A stretch of 10,068 nt of DNA from Larix sibirica (lineage: Eukaryota > Streptophyta > Pinopsida > Pinales > Pinaceae), in NCBI GenBank assembly GCA_004151065.3, contig NWUY0300007879.1:19872-29939 (forward strand). The letters are read 5' to 3'. Each line of letters starts with the position of its first letter. Position 1 is the first letter of the stretch. The translations under genes were made by a program, and so were the position numbers. This document shows positions 1 through 7,653 of the stretch, piece after piece. The notes beneath the pieces were generated by a model. That model was not told where the DNA came from. It was given only the letters and a program-made list of their open reading frames with translations, and did not search any database.

Positions 1-52
1 TTTGAAATCGTAGAACTTTTCTAGTCACTCTTATTTTTTCTTTTCTTCCCTA

Positions 53-77
53 GACAAATAAGGATGCCTTTTTTTTT
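53..77. repeat. Left target-site duplication and LINE poly(A), copy 1
   Basis: The 16 bases at 53-68 (gacaaataaggatgcc) match 4178-4193 with one mismatch (g/a at the 14th base). T9 at 69-77 is the poly(A) tail of the minus-strand LINE. Confidence 0.8.
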
Positions 78-356
78 CAAAAGAAAAAAAACTTCTTGCT
101 ATTCATATTCTGAATCAAAGAAGTTACAGTCATACAATTAAACTGAAAAATACAAGTATTTCAGTCAAAAGCAGAAAATTCTAATACCTTCAAGGAAAAC
201 CACAACTATTTACCAATTAATGCCAACAAACCTGGAATCTCCACAATATCTCCTAATAGTATCTGATCGAGCCCAATACATAACATATCAATAAGAGCCT
301 GATTGTATACTAATTAGACGAGCAAAAAAGAAAAAATCAGCATGCTCCCCGGTCCA
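78..356 (-). other. LINE-A 3' UTR, copy 1
   Basis: About 280 bases follow the RNase H stop on the - strand and lead to the poly(A). The region is AT-rich with no ORF, and its end reads CTTTTG then A9 on the - strand. It is identical to 1405-1683. Confidence 0.75.
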
Positions 357-1290
357 TCAATAAAGGTGAAACTGACTGTCTTCAATAAGGATATGGTCTT
401 GATAGCCACGAAGATGTGCCCAACCTTCTGATAGCTTCAAACCAGCTTTGGAGAGGGCATCTACTTTCACATTGAAAATCCTAGATATATGTATGTAATG
501 TATCTGCTCAAATTTTCCAATCAAATCCAGAACATGCCCTTTCCAATGAAATAAAAGAGGAGTCTGAAGCAAATGAATTCCTCTGAGCCAATTAATAATG
601 GCATATGAGTCCCCGGTTAACTGAAAAGAATAGATCTCTTTTTCCCTGGCAATCTCTAAGGCTCCCCAACAAGCTAGAAGTTCAGTGCGAGTATTCGAAC
701 CTGTACCGCAGCCCATACTCAGTTCGAAGTGCAATCCATGCTTAATCAGTAAATAAACTCCAGCTCCACAGAGCCCACCTTGTTCAGCCTTGTCAAAGAA
801 GACTACCGGCAGATGTGAGAGGAAAGTAGGGAACCGAAAAACCACTATAGGAGGCTCCGCTCTAACCAAGGGAGCACCAGTAACATAGAAAGACACATAC
901 CTTACAGCTCCCATCAAGGTGAACACAGTATTTCCAAATAGAATCGCGCACCGATACCTCCATAACCCCCAGATGAAATGAGTGGGAAAGTAAATACAGT
1001 TCCTATATAACCTGTTCCACTAAAATAAATTCTCAACTAGGGTATTCTCAGTCCATTGACCCACCACATGTAATCTAGAAGAGACTTCATCCCATATCTG
1101 AAGGGTAACTAGACACTTTGCAAAGAAATGTTCCACAGAATCTGCCTCTACGCAATAGAAGGAGCAAGCCGTCAGTCCCATGCCTCCTCTATGCTAGTAA
1201 TTTTTGGCAGTCAATATGCAGTTGTGCAAGGCCATCCAGATAAAACATTTTATTTTAACTGCGATCTCCCATTGCCAAACGGTTTTGTGC
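357..1290 (-). pseudogene. LINE ORF2 3' fragment, copy 1: partial zf-RVT region and RNase H
   Basis: The reading runs from the N at 1291 down to a TGA at 357-359. The open portion (926-357, 189 residues) is an RNase H fold as found at the C-terminus of plant L1-type ORF2 proteins, where it removes the RNA strand of the RNA/cDNA hybrid. Candidate catalytic acids are D45 (FFDKAEQ), E82 (NTRTELLA), D106 (LTGDSYAI) and D156 (NVKVDALS). Upstream in the same frame lie stops at 1020-1022 and 1194-1196. It differs from copy 2 at six residues (15, 17, 19, 27, 34, 46). The 46 change (Lys for Gly) is a whole-codon change of three adjacent transitions next to catalytic D45. The piece is dead and probably duplicated by assembly. 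Confidence 0.85.
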
Positions 1291-1291
1291 N
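1291..1291. other. Single N, probable assembly gap or contig join
   Basis: An undetermined base lies exactly where the copy-1 LINE sequence ends and new AT-rich flank begins. The homology between the copies stops at this base, which is expected of a join and not of an ordinary base-call ambiguity. Confidence 0.8.
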
Positions 1292-1379
1292 TTTTCAAAA
1301 TCATGTTGAAAAAATCAAAATTTTCAATTTGAAATCGTAGAACTTTTCTAGTCACTCTTATTTTTTCTTTTCTTCCCTA

Positions 1380-1395
1380 GACAAATAAGGATGCC
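1380..1395. repeat. Left target-site duplication of LINE-A
   Basis: gacaaataaggatgcc lies directly outside the LINE poly(A). It matches the right-hand copy at 4178-4193 at 15 of 16 bases. Confidence 0.85.
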
Positions 1396-1404
1396 TTTTT
1401 TTTT

Positions 1405-1683
1405 CAAAAGAAAAAAAACTTCTTGCTATTCATATTCTGAATCAAAGAAGTTACAGTCATACAATTAAACTGAAAAATACAAGTATTTCAGTCAAAAGCA
1501 GAAAATTCTAATACCTTCAAGGAAAACCACAACTATTTACCAATTAATGCCAACAAACCTGGAATCTCCACAATATCTCCTAATAGTATCTGATCGAGCC
1601 CAATACATAACATATCAATAAGAGCCTGATTGTATACTAATTAGACGAGCAAAAAAGAAAAAATCAGCATGCTCCCCGGTCCA
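1405..1683 (-). other. LINE-A 3' UTR
   Basis: Noncoding tail between the RNase H stop and the poly(A), identical to 78-356. No ORF or recognised regulatory element was seen. Confidence 0.75.
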
Positions 1684-4177
1684 TCAATAAAGGTGAAACT
1701 GACTGTCTTCAATAAGGATATGGTCTTGATAGCCACGAAGATGTGCCCAACCTTCTGATAGCTTCAAACCAGCTTTGGAGAGGGCATCTACTTTCACATT
1801 GAAAATCCTAGATATATGTATGTAATGTATCTGCTCAAATTTTCCAATCAAATCCAGAACATGCCCTTTCCAATGAAATAAAAGAGGAGTCTGAAGCAAA
1901 TGAATTCCTCTGAGCCAATTAATAATGGCATATGAGTCCCCGGTTAACTGAAAAGAATAGATCTCTTTTTCCCTGGCAATCTCTAAGGCTCCCCAACAAG
2001 CTAGAAGTTCAGTGCGAGTATTCGAACCTGTACCACATCCCATACTCAGTTCGAAGTGCAATCCATGCTTAATCAGTAAATAAACTCCAGCTCCACAGAG
2101 CCCACCTTGTTCAGCTCCGTCAAAGAAGACTACCGGTAGATGTGAAAGGAAATCAGGGAACCGGAAAACCACTGTAGGAGGCTCCGCTCTAACCAATAGA
2201 GCACTGGTAGCATAGAAAGACACATACCTTACAGCTCCCATCAAGGTGAACACAGTATTTCCAAATAGAATCGCGCACCGATACCTCCATAACCCCCAGA
2301 TGAAATGAGTGGGAAAGTAAATACAGTTCCTATATAACCTGTTCCACTAAAATAAATTCTCAACCAAGGTATTCTCAGTCCATTGACCCACCACATGTGA
2401 TCTAGAAGAGACTTCATCCCATATCTGAAGGGTAACTAGACAGTTTGCAAAGAAATGTTCCACAGAATCTGCCTCTGTGCAATAGAAGGAGCAAGCCGTC
2501 GGTCCCATGCCTCCTGTATGCTAGTAATTTTCGGCAGTCAATATGCAGTTGTGCAAGGCCATCCAGATAAAACATTTTATTTTAACTGCGATCTCCCATT
2601 GCCAAACGGTTTTGTGCCACCACTGCTGAGGAGGGAGATTAGAAGATTCAACAATTGAATGATAAGCCTGCTCAGTCTTGATCGCCCCAGAGGAATTCTG
2701 AAACACCCATTCTAGTTCATCATTTTCGGCACACAGTCTGATACCAGCATGAGAGAGCTCTGCAGTATAATTTTCCCATAAAATAGAATCATCACTTGTG
2801 AGGTTTAAATCATCCGCACCGATCCAGTAAGCCCCCCCAACCGCTTCAGTTGTTCTATTACGAGCTTGGTCAATAAAGTAAATGCCCTTACTATGAATGT
2901 CATGCAGTGTCTGCTCTGGTAAAAGTAACCGCCGAGAAGTGCCCACAATTGGGTCAACCCCCACCCTGATTTGATAACTATTACCTACCCACCAAGTAAG
3001 CCACCGCTTGAGTAAAGGGAGGGAGTCAACCAACCCAAACCAATCTGAGGAGCACCGTTTGGGTTTATTGATGTAGTCTTTGATCCAATCAATAGCCGGA
3101 TAGAGTTTGAGATATTTATCTCTGATCACCGCACTCCACAGACCGGTATTGAAGAGGGCACGCCACAAACGTTTCAGGTGTAGAGCACTATGGACCCAGA
3201 ATATATTCCAGACTCCCCATCCTCCCTGATCCATAGGTAAAGACACCCTTTCCCAAGCCACCAAATGAAATCTTTGAATCTCCGGAGTAGACTTCCAAAG
3301 GAAATTAAAAGATAGTTTCCTAATCAAATGCAGAATGGACCGAGGAACATTTGCAATGGAAAACCAATAAACTGGCAAGCTAAGGAGGACCGAATCCAAT
3401 AAAATCAATCTGCCACCAAGAGATAATTTTCGATAAGTCCAAGATGCCAATTTTTTTTCAATCTTATGAATAAGCCACTGCCAATCCGCAATTCGATAAT
3501 CATTGGGATTTAGGAAATAACCTAGGTACATGAACCCTCGATTTAAATCTCGAGCCTCCAGAGGAATGCAAATTCTGAGCTGATCAAGAAGAGAATCCGA
3601 AGTATTAAAGGTGTAAAAACCAGACTTGGGATAATTGATATGCATACATGTAGCAATGCAGAAAAGGTCTAAAATGGATTTTTAGTGATTCCATTCACTA
3701 ACAATCCCAATGCCGAACATGAGAACATCATCGACAAAAAGAAGATGAGTCACATAGTGATGAGTAGAGACCTTTATCCCCAAAAGATGCTCATCTGATT
3801 TTGCTTGAAGATTAAGTTGGCTCAAACCTTCAATGGTCAATAGAAATAAAAGAGGTGAGAGGGGGCACCCCTATCGCAGACCCCTCGAAGCCTTGAAGAA
3901 AGAAGTCGGACTCCCGTTAATTAGGACAACAAAATTCGCAGAGGTTACACACCCCATGATCCACTGTGTTGCCAAGTAATCCAGTCCAGAATTGAGCAAA
4001 AGAAGTCTGAGAAATGACCAATCCACCATGTCATATGCTTTAACCAGGTCCAATTTCAACACACATGACTGTTGACCAGTTGTTTTTGCCGAATGAATGG
4101 TCTCCTGTGCCACCCCAATAGCATCAAAAATTTGTCGCTGATGCAAAAAACCAAATTGTTCCTTTGAAATTCCACGT
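1684..4177 (-). pseudogene. LINE-A ORF2 remnant: reverse transcriptase, zf-RVT, RNase H
   Basis: One frame can be followed from the 5' truncation at 4177 to the TGA at 1684-1686. In order it holds: RT motifs with EQFGFL and the catalytic Asp of LDLVKAYD (about 4048); the segment GCPLSPLLF; the active site FVDD at 3727-3738 (plant LINEs usually have FADD); the thumb with SLGGRLILLDSVLLSLPVYW; a zf-RVT knuckle with Cys 2491, Cys 2479, His 2455 and Cys 2440; and RNase H with D45, E82, D106 and D156 counted from 2253. Four stops interrupt it: TAG 3871-3873 (at the Gln of the usual RQGCPLSP), TAA 3682-3684, TAG 2521-2523 and TAG 2347-2349. There is no frameshift. The protein would have copied LINE RNA at a nicked target site. 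Confidence 0.9.
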
Positions 4178-4193
4178 GACAAATAAGGATACC
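4178..4193. repeat. Right target-site duplication of LINE-A
   Basis: gacaaataaggatacc begins exactly where coding similarity to LINE reverse transcriptase ends, after the codons for Arg-Gly-Ile-Ser read on the - strand. With the left copy it defines the empty site: ...cttccctagacaaataagg joined to ...atacc ttacccctctatc. Confidence 0.85.
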
Positions 4194-4541
4194 TTACCCC
4201 TCTATCATTTTCAAAATCAAATACAATACAAAGTGGATTATATATTCTAATTCAACAACTTTAGAAAAGCGAGAATACAATTGTATGCTATACTTCACAA
4301 CGAGCTAATTGATTCAATTTCCAATATCATGGTGAGATTGGTCTAGCAATGAAATGAGCTCTCCTCCCTTTCAACTTCAACATCAGAGTGAAGTTGTTCA
4401 AGAAATGATCCTTACGGATGAGTGACAGAAAGGATGCGCATTTAACATGATCTAATCTACAAAGGAAAAAACAACCAATACTTGGCCGTAATTTATTTCT
4501 TCCATAAATTTTCAAATAGTGATTGACCATATTTTATACTT
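4194..4541. other. Host upstream region between LINE-A and the SOUL-type gene
   Basis: About 350 AT-rich bases with no ORF that I can assign. It is contiguous with the target DNA of the LINE-A insertion and probably contains distal promoter sequence of the downstream gene. I do not recognise a specific cis element. Confidence 0.5.
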
Positions 4542-4542
4542 C

Positions 4543-4549
4543 TATATAT
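4543..4549 (+). promoter_or_regulatory. TATA-like box of the SOUL-type gene
   Basis: TATATAT lies 83 bases before the ATG at 4633. Transcription would be expected to start roughly 30 bases downstream, giving a 5' UTR of about 55 bases. The sequence is AT-rich throughout, so chance occurrence cannot be excluded; support comes from its spacing to the first in-frame ATG after an in-frame stop (TAG 4621-4623). Confidence 0.45.
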
Positions 4550-4632
4550 CCTCAGTGTTGCTATTATGAATACCCACACATTCGAAACCAAAAATCGCAA
4601 AAAACAGTGAAGGATCCCAGTAGTCCACAAAA

Positions 4633-5383
4633 ATGGCAGGTTCTGAGGTCTTTACAACCTCGATACTTGATGGGTGTACAGGGCATGGCTTGGGATTTCG
4701 ACTTCGTCCCTTATCCAATCCACACAAAGTACGAAAATTGAAACCAGTTATGGAACGAAATGGATTCATATCCACCACGACCATGGCCAGTAACACCGCG
4801 ACACCGAGGAGAACTGCTTCTGCAGATCAATTACGCTACTCCTTGTTGTTTGCTTTAGCTTCTCAGGCTGCTTCCCAGTCCCAACGCTGTATTTCTGCAA
4901 ACCCAATGCAATAATTTATTATTTTATCAGTTTTTTAATGCCTTGGAGAGTCCTGACATGCTTGAATTCTGTTCTGTTTATGAGACAGTGGCCCAAGATT
5001 TGGTTTCTGAGACATTGAAATATATTAATCCTCGGATATTTGAAGCTCGCAGTTTGGAAGAGGCTTTGATGGCTGGTAGGCTCAAATTTGTTTTCATTAT
5101 TTTTTCAAGACAGTTTTGGAGGAATCCAAAAGTAAAGAAATAGTTCTTTGCTTGACTCATCACTGTAAATTAATCGTTCTATTTCTGAAGTTTATTCTAA
5201 ATAATGAGCAGTGTCCAATTCTACTTAATTTCATAGCTGACCAGGAACATCAGTACGCGAGTTATCTTACTGTTCTTTATTTTTGAAAAATTCTGGGTTT
5301 TGGTTGTTGTAGTTCCAGATCTTGAAACGGTACCTTTCAAAGTCTTGAGAAGGGAGGGAGATTATGAAATCAGAGAAGTTAAG
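4633..5383 (+). CDS. SOUL heme-binding-like protein, probably chloroplastic; exons 1-3 only
   Basis: Exons are 4633-4888, 4989-5075 and 5313-5383, with introns of 100 bp (GTATTT...ACAG) and 237 bp (GTAGGC...GTAG) and a good donor AAG|GTGAG at 5384. Joined, they give 138 residues without a stop. Residues 1-60 are rich in Ser/Thr/Arg like a transit peptide. LLFALASQAASQSQR is followed by DLVSETLKY, SLEEALMAVPDLETVPF and YEIREVK, the pattern of the plant SOUL protein resembling Arabidopsis At3g10130. That family binds tetrapyrroles, and plastid roles are proposed. The start at 4633 is the first ATG after TAG 4621-4623; later Met codons at 4750 and 4783 are alternatives. Only the first part of the SOUL domain is present: the continuation expected after YEIREVK is not in 5384-7166. 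So the gene either has a very long third intron or is a fragment. Identity comes from remembered family motifs, not a search. Confidence 0.72.
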
Positions 5384-6900
5384 GTGAGAGCTCAACAATA
5401 AATTGAATGTATGTCAGTCTTTAATATTTATCATATTCCTAAATAGGTGTTTGAGGCACATTTCTTGTAGGATTTCGAAAATATATTTTAGTTGATAAAA
5501 ACAATTACAGATTTGATAAGAAAACGTGGCTGGAATAATGCAATTGTACCTGGTAACGAGGGAAACCGTCTCAAACATTTGGAGTCCTGCTAAATTCCCG
5601 TTTGGGCCATCTAGGCGATTAAGGCTATTCTCTTCTGTATCCAGTCAAACAATCGATAGGTGGATTGAGGCCGTCTATGCTCTGTACACAGCAGGAGCCA
5701 CCAGCTTGCTGCCTGTGAGAAGCGGCCGGTGCAGACCTCCCAGGAGCTGCCAGCTGGGACCTCCCAAGTGACAGTGAGAATGCGGGTGCCTAACAATCAT
5801 GGAGTTATGGTTGAACTTAACATTAAAATCAAAATCATCATCATGTTGCTGGGACGACATTATTTACAATACTGCGGATTTTATCAACTTTTAACAAGGC
5901 ATGTTAATAATCAAGATCTAAATAGAGAGGACCATAGAAGGGATCCACGTGAAGAATTGTGGGAATAGCTTACAAGGTGAATGAAGGTGTTAGTGGTTTT
6001 GATCAGTTACACTACAAAAGTTCCCAGTTCTACAGTTAGAAAAAAAGGGCACGTACAGGATTTGGTCCCAAAAGTAAAAGTAGGATGACGAAGTGGGAGC
6101 CTCACATTTGTATTTCTTTGCTTGTGAAGAGAAATTTATATCACATGGCTGATTTGTGGGCAATTAAACGATTTTGTAATTTTTCCCAATGTTGTGCTTC
6201 TGTTCTACTTATCTTGCTATTAAAGTGTGATTGCACGCATGGATCTGATGGCAGTAAAACCATATCTCAATTGTTTATCATCTTATTCTCCAAGATTAGA
6301 TTCTAGTCTCTACATGTAACTCAAGTTCCGCAGTGCTGCTTCACACTGATAGATTGATAAGAATAGTTTTAGTTTGGATTGCTTCTGACTTTTATTTTGT
6401 TCACGTAAATTTTCACTGACATGACTTAAGGTGCAGAGTTTCATAACCTGTTAGCTATAATCAAGGTATCTTGGGTACATGGATACGGTGTGTATGTTGG
6501 GGGACAGATACAGAGTATCCCTGGTATGGATCTCCAAAAGTTGGGCATGCCAGTTTGGGGGTATGATTCAAATACAACAGTATATATCCATGCATTTTTT
6601 AAAGAATTTATATTGAAACAAAAGTTACAAAATTATAGCGTTTTTTGATACAATGGAGGGCCACTGCTGTGCCAGTGCACCCATATTATCTTTTGCATGG
6701 TAGAAGACAGATAGTCTAACTAAATCTAAGTATACCATATTTGTGGATGGACTGAACTAGAAAGAAACTAAAACCACCAACAAGTTTATGCGAATAGATT
6801 CAAATTCCAGTGATTCAATCTTCACAGTGTCCTCTGAATCTTCTTAGGATCCATTGTTTTATTATATATTTTGATTGCTGTGGATTAGGCTCCTTTTTGA
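5384..6900. other. Intron 3 of the SOUL-type gene or intergenic DNA; no gene recognised
   Basis: The stretch starts with a consensus donor. Short ORFs such as 5526-5771, 5729-5968 and 6085-6306 show no family motif I know and no splice-consistent continuation of the SOUL domain. A GC-richer patch at about 5680-5770 contains the direct repeat gacctccca (5734-5742 and 5758-5766) around a near-palindrome. Around 6470-6560 is a run of gatac/gtatg-like words with no clear period. Otherwise it is AT-rich noncoding sequence. Confidence 0.55.
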
Positions 6901-6901
6901 G

Positions 6902-6913
6902 CTCTGATACCAG
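6902..6913 (-). other. Possible retrotransposon primer-binding site (initiator tRNA-Met)
   Basis: The - strand reads TGGTATCAGAGC, the complement of the 3' end (including the post-transcriptional CCA) of plant initiator tRNA-Met. This is the usual primer site of many plant Copia and TRIM elements. A near match, TGGTACCAGAGC, lies at 6953-6964 in the same orientation. An LTR should then end just above one of these sites on the + coordinate, but I find no matching second LTR, so at most a remnant is present. Confidence 0.4.
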
Positions 6914-6964
6914 GTTAACACTGCAAGCAGTTGACTCTTTACTTAAATTCAATGCTCTGGTACC

Positions 6965-7166
6965 ATATAGATATCACAACAAAACAACAAATTGCAGAAC
7001 AACAACCAAACTATCTTTACCAAAAAACAACACTACATAGTACAACATAATACAATATCACTAGGCTGCAATGTACAACGCTAAGGCCTTTCAAGAAGTT
7101 TTGCTACTTGCAGTCCAACACAAATTTTATGGCGTGAAGGACCTGTTATCACACAAACTCTAGCTG
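6965..7166. other. CAA-rich noncoding stretch next to the 7167 gap; possible LTR remnant
   Basis: About 200 bases rich in A and C on the + strand (for example caacaaaacaacaaattgc near 6977), between the primer-binding-site-like words and the N at 7167. It has no ORF of note. If the site at 6953-6964 is genuine, this would be where the LTR of a minus-strand element lies, but no terminal TG...CA pair with a partner was found. Confidence 0.3.
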
Positions 7167-7167
7167 N
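7167..7167. other. Single N, probable gap truncating LINE-B ORF2
   Basis: Endonuclease similarity runs cleanly up to this base (…DVLANFF) and is lost immediately beyond it, where in-frame stops follow at once. The missing part would include the rest of the endonuclease, the RT and the 3' end of LINE-B. Confidence 0.6.
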
Positions 7168-7651
7168 AAAAGAAATTCGCCAATACATCCATCTTTGCAT
7201 TGGAGCCCCAAATTTCTTGTGCCATCCTGGTGAAATTTAAGTCACCAGCCACAATAATGTTATCCAAATTCAAAATACCAGAAGATTGCAATCCAAGCCA
7301 GAAATTTTCTCTATCCTTAGAGGGAGCATAACAGTTTAATATAGAAAAATGTAAATCATCAAATCTACACAAGCCCTCCATCAGTATACCCCATGAGGTC
7401 TTATACACCAAGAAAGAATAGAATCTAGGATCCCATGCCATCAACAGTCCACCCGACAACCCATTCGAACTAATAGCCGATACTTCCCAACCACTGATTA
7501 TACCTGCAATTTTGGAAATCGCAGACACATCCTCACACATAGTTTCTTGTAATAGAAGAATACCCGGGCGAGTAGTAGAAATTAGGTTTGTAAAATCCCT
7601 AACTCGCATAGCCTTACCCAAACCCCTAATGTTCAATGAACAAATTGACAT
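7168..7651 (-). CDS. LINE-B ORF2 N-terminus: EEP/AP-type endonuclease (partial)
   Basis: An open reading of 161 residues before the N at 7167. It is the start of the exonuclease-endonuclease-phosphatase domain that nicks target DNA for target-primed reverse transcription. Visible active-site residues are N7 (SLNIRGLG), E36 (LLLQETM), Y108 (NCYAP), and D137/N139 (GDLNFT), in the usual order. The family motif GLSGGLL.AWD is present at 64-74. The His near the domain end and all of RT are missing, cut at the gap. ATG 7649-7651 overlaps the ORF1 stop (TAATG). No nonsense mutation is seen here, unlike in ORF1. Confidence 0.85.
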
Positions 7652-7653
7652 TA
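7649..7653 (-). promoter_or_regulatory. TAATG stop-start overlap between LINE-B ORF1 and ORF2
   Basis: On the - strand TAA (7653-7651) and ATG (7651-7649) share one A. The ATG begins exactly at the endonuclease N-terminus (MSICSLNIRGLG, the usual start of plant ORF2). This geometry suits termination-reinitiation, by which ribosomes finishing ORF1 could restart on ORF2. That use is inferred, not shown. Confidence 0.6.

Larger units (their letters stand above)
1..1290. repeat. First copy of a 1327-bp-offset tandem duplication (LINE-A 3' end plus flank)
   Basis: Every base from 1 to 1290 aligns with 1328-2617 at a constant offset of 1327 with no indel. The first 707 columns are identical; 25 substitutions (20 transitions, 5 transversions) lie at 708-1205. 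The copy contains target flank (1-52), target-site duplication (53-68), poly(T) on the + strand (69-77), LINE 3' UTR, RNase H and part of the zf-RVT region, and it stops abruptly at the N at 1291. It also shares both premature stops of that part of LINE-A (1020-1022 and 1194-1196), so it is not an independent insertion. It is most likely a second contig or haplotype of the same locus placed beside the first. A true tandem duplication is possible but less likely. Confidence 0.95.
1328..2617. repeat. Second copy of the tandem duplication, contiguous with the rest of LINE-A
   Basis: This is the partner of 1-1290. Unlike the first copy, it continues without interruption into the rest of the LINE ORF2 (2618-4177). 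The 36 bases before it (1292-1327) are AT-rich and presumably equal whatever precedes base 1 of the window. At codon 46 of the RNase H reading it has the usual Gly after the first catalytic Asp, where copy 1 has Lys, so this copy looks closer to the ancestral element. Confidence 0.95.
1396..4177 (-). mobile_element. LINE-A, a 5'-truncated plant L1-type retrotransposon insertion
   Basis: This is a 2782-bp insertion on the - strand. The 3' end is marked by a poly(A) (T9 at 1396-1404) and the 5' end by truncation inside the reverse transcriptase. It is flanked by the target-site duplication 1380-1395 / 4178-4193 (16 bp, one mismatch). Target-primed reverse transcription of L1-clade elements typically gives this structure: a poly(A), a variable 5' truncation and a duplication of roughly 7-20 bp. 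Domain order along the element is RT fingers/palm, thumb, zf-RVT knuckle, RNase H, 3' UTR. ORF1 and the endonuclease are missing. It lies upstream of and antisense to the host gene beginning at 4633. The TSD mismatch and nonsense mutations indicate an old, inactive copy. Confidence 0.88.

Noticed and set aside
1128-1340. Two similar + strand ORFs (1128-1340 and 2455-2658)
   Set aside because: They are antisense to the zf-RVT part of LINE-A ORF2 and are related only because the region is duplicated; the first one runs through the N.
3871-3873. TAG in the RT taken as a programmed readthrough site
   Set aside because: It replaces the conserved Gln of RQGCPLSP and is accompanied by three other stops, so simple decay is sufficient.
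4209-4220. ttttcaaaatca also found at 1292-1303, possibly explaining the join at the N
   Set aside because: A 12-base AT-rich match in AT-rich DNA is easily chance, and the flanking bases do not extend it.
5526-5968. Overlapping + strand ORFs in a GC-richer patch
   Set aside because: No SOUL continuation, no known motif, and no convincing splice acceptor in frame with exon 3.
6990-7166. Continuation of the LINE-B endonuclease left of the N at 7167
   Set aside because: The frame past the N meets stops almost at once and lacks the expected PTW/NGR and KRLDR motifs; a vague resemblance was not enough.
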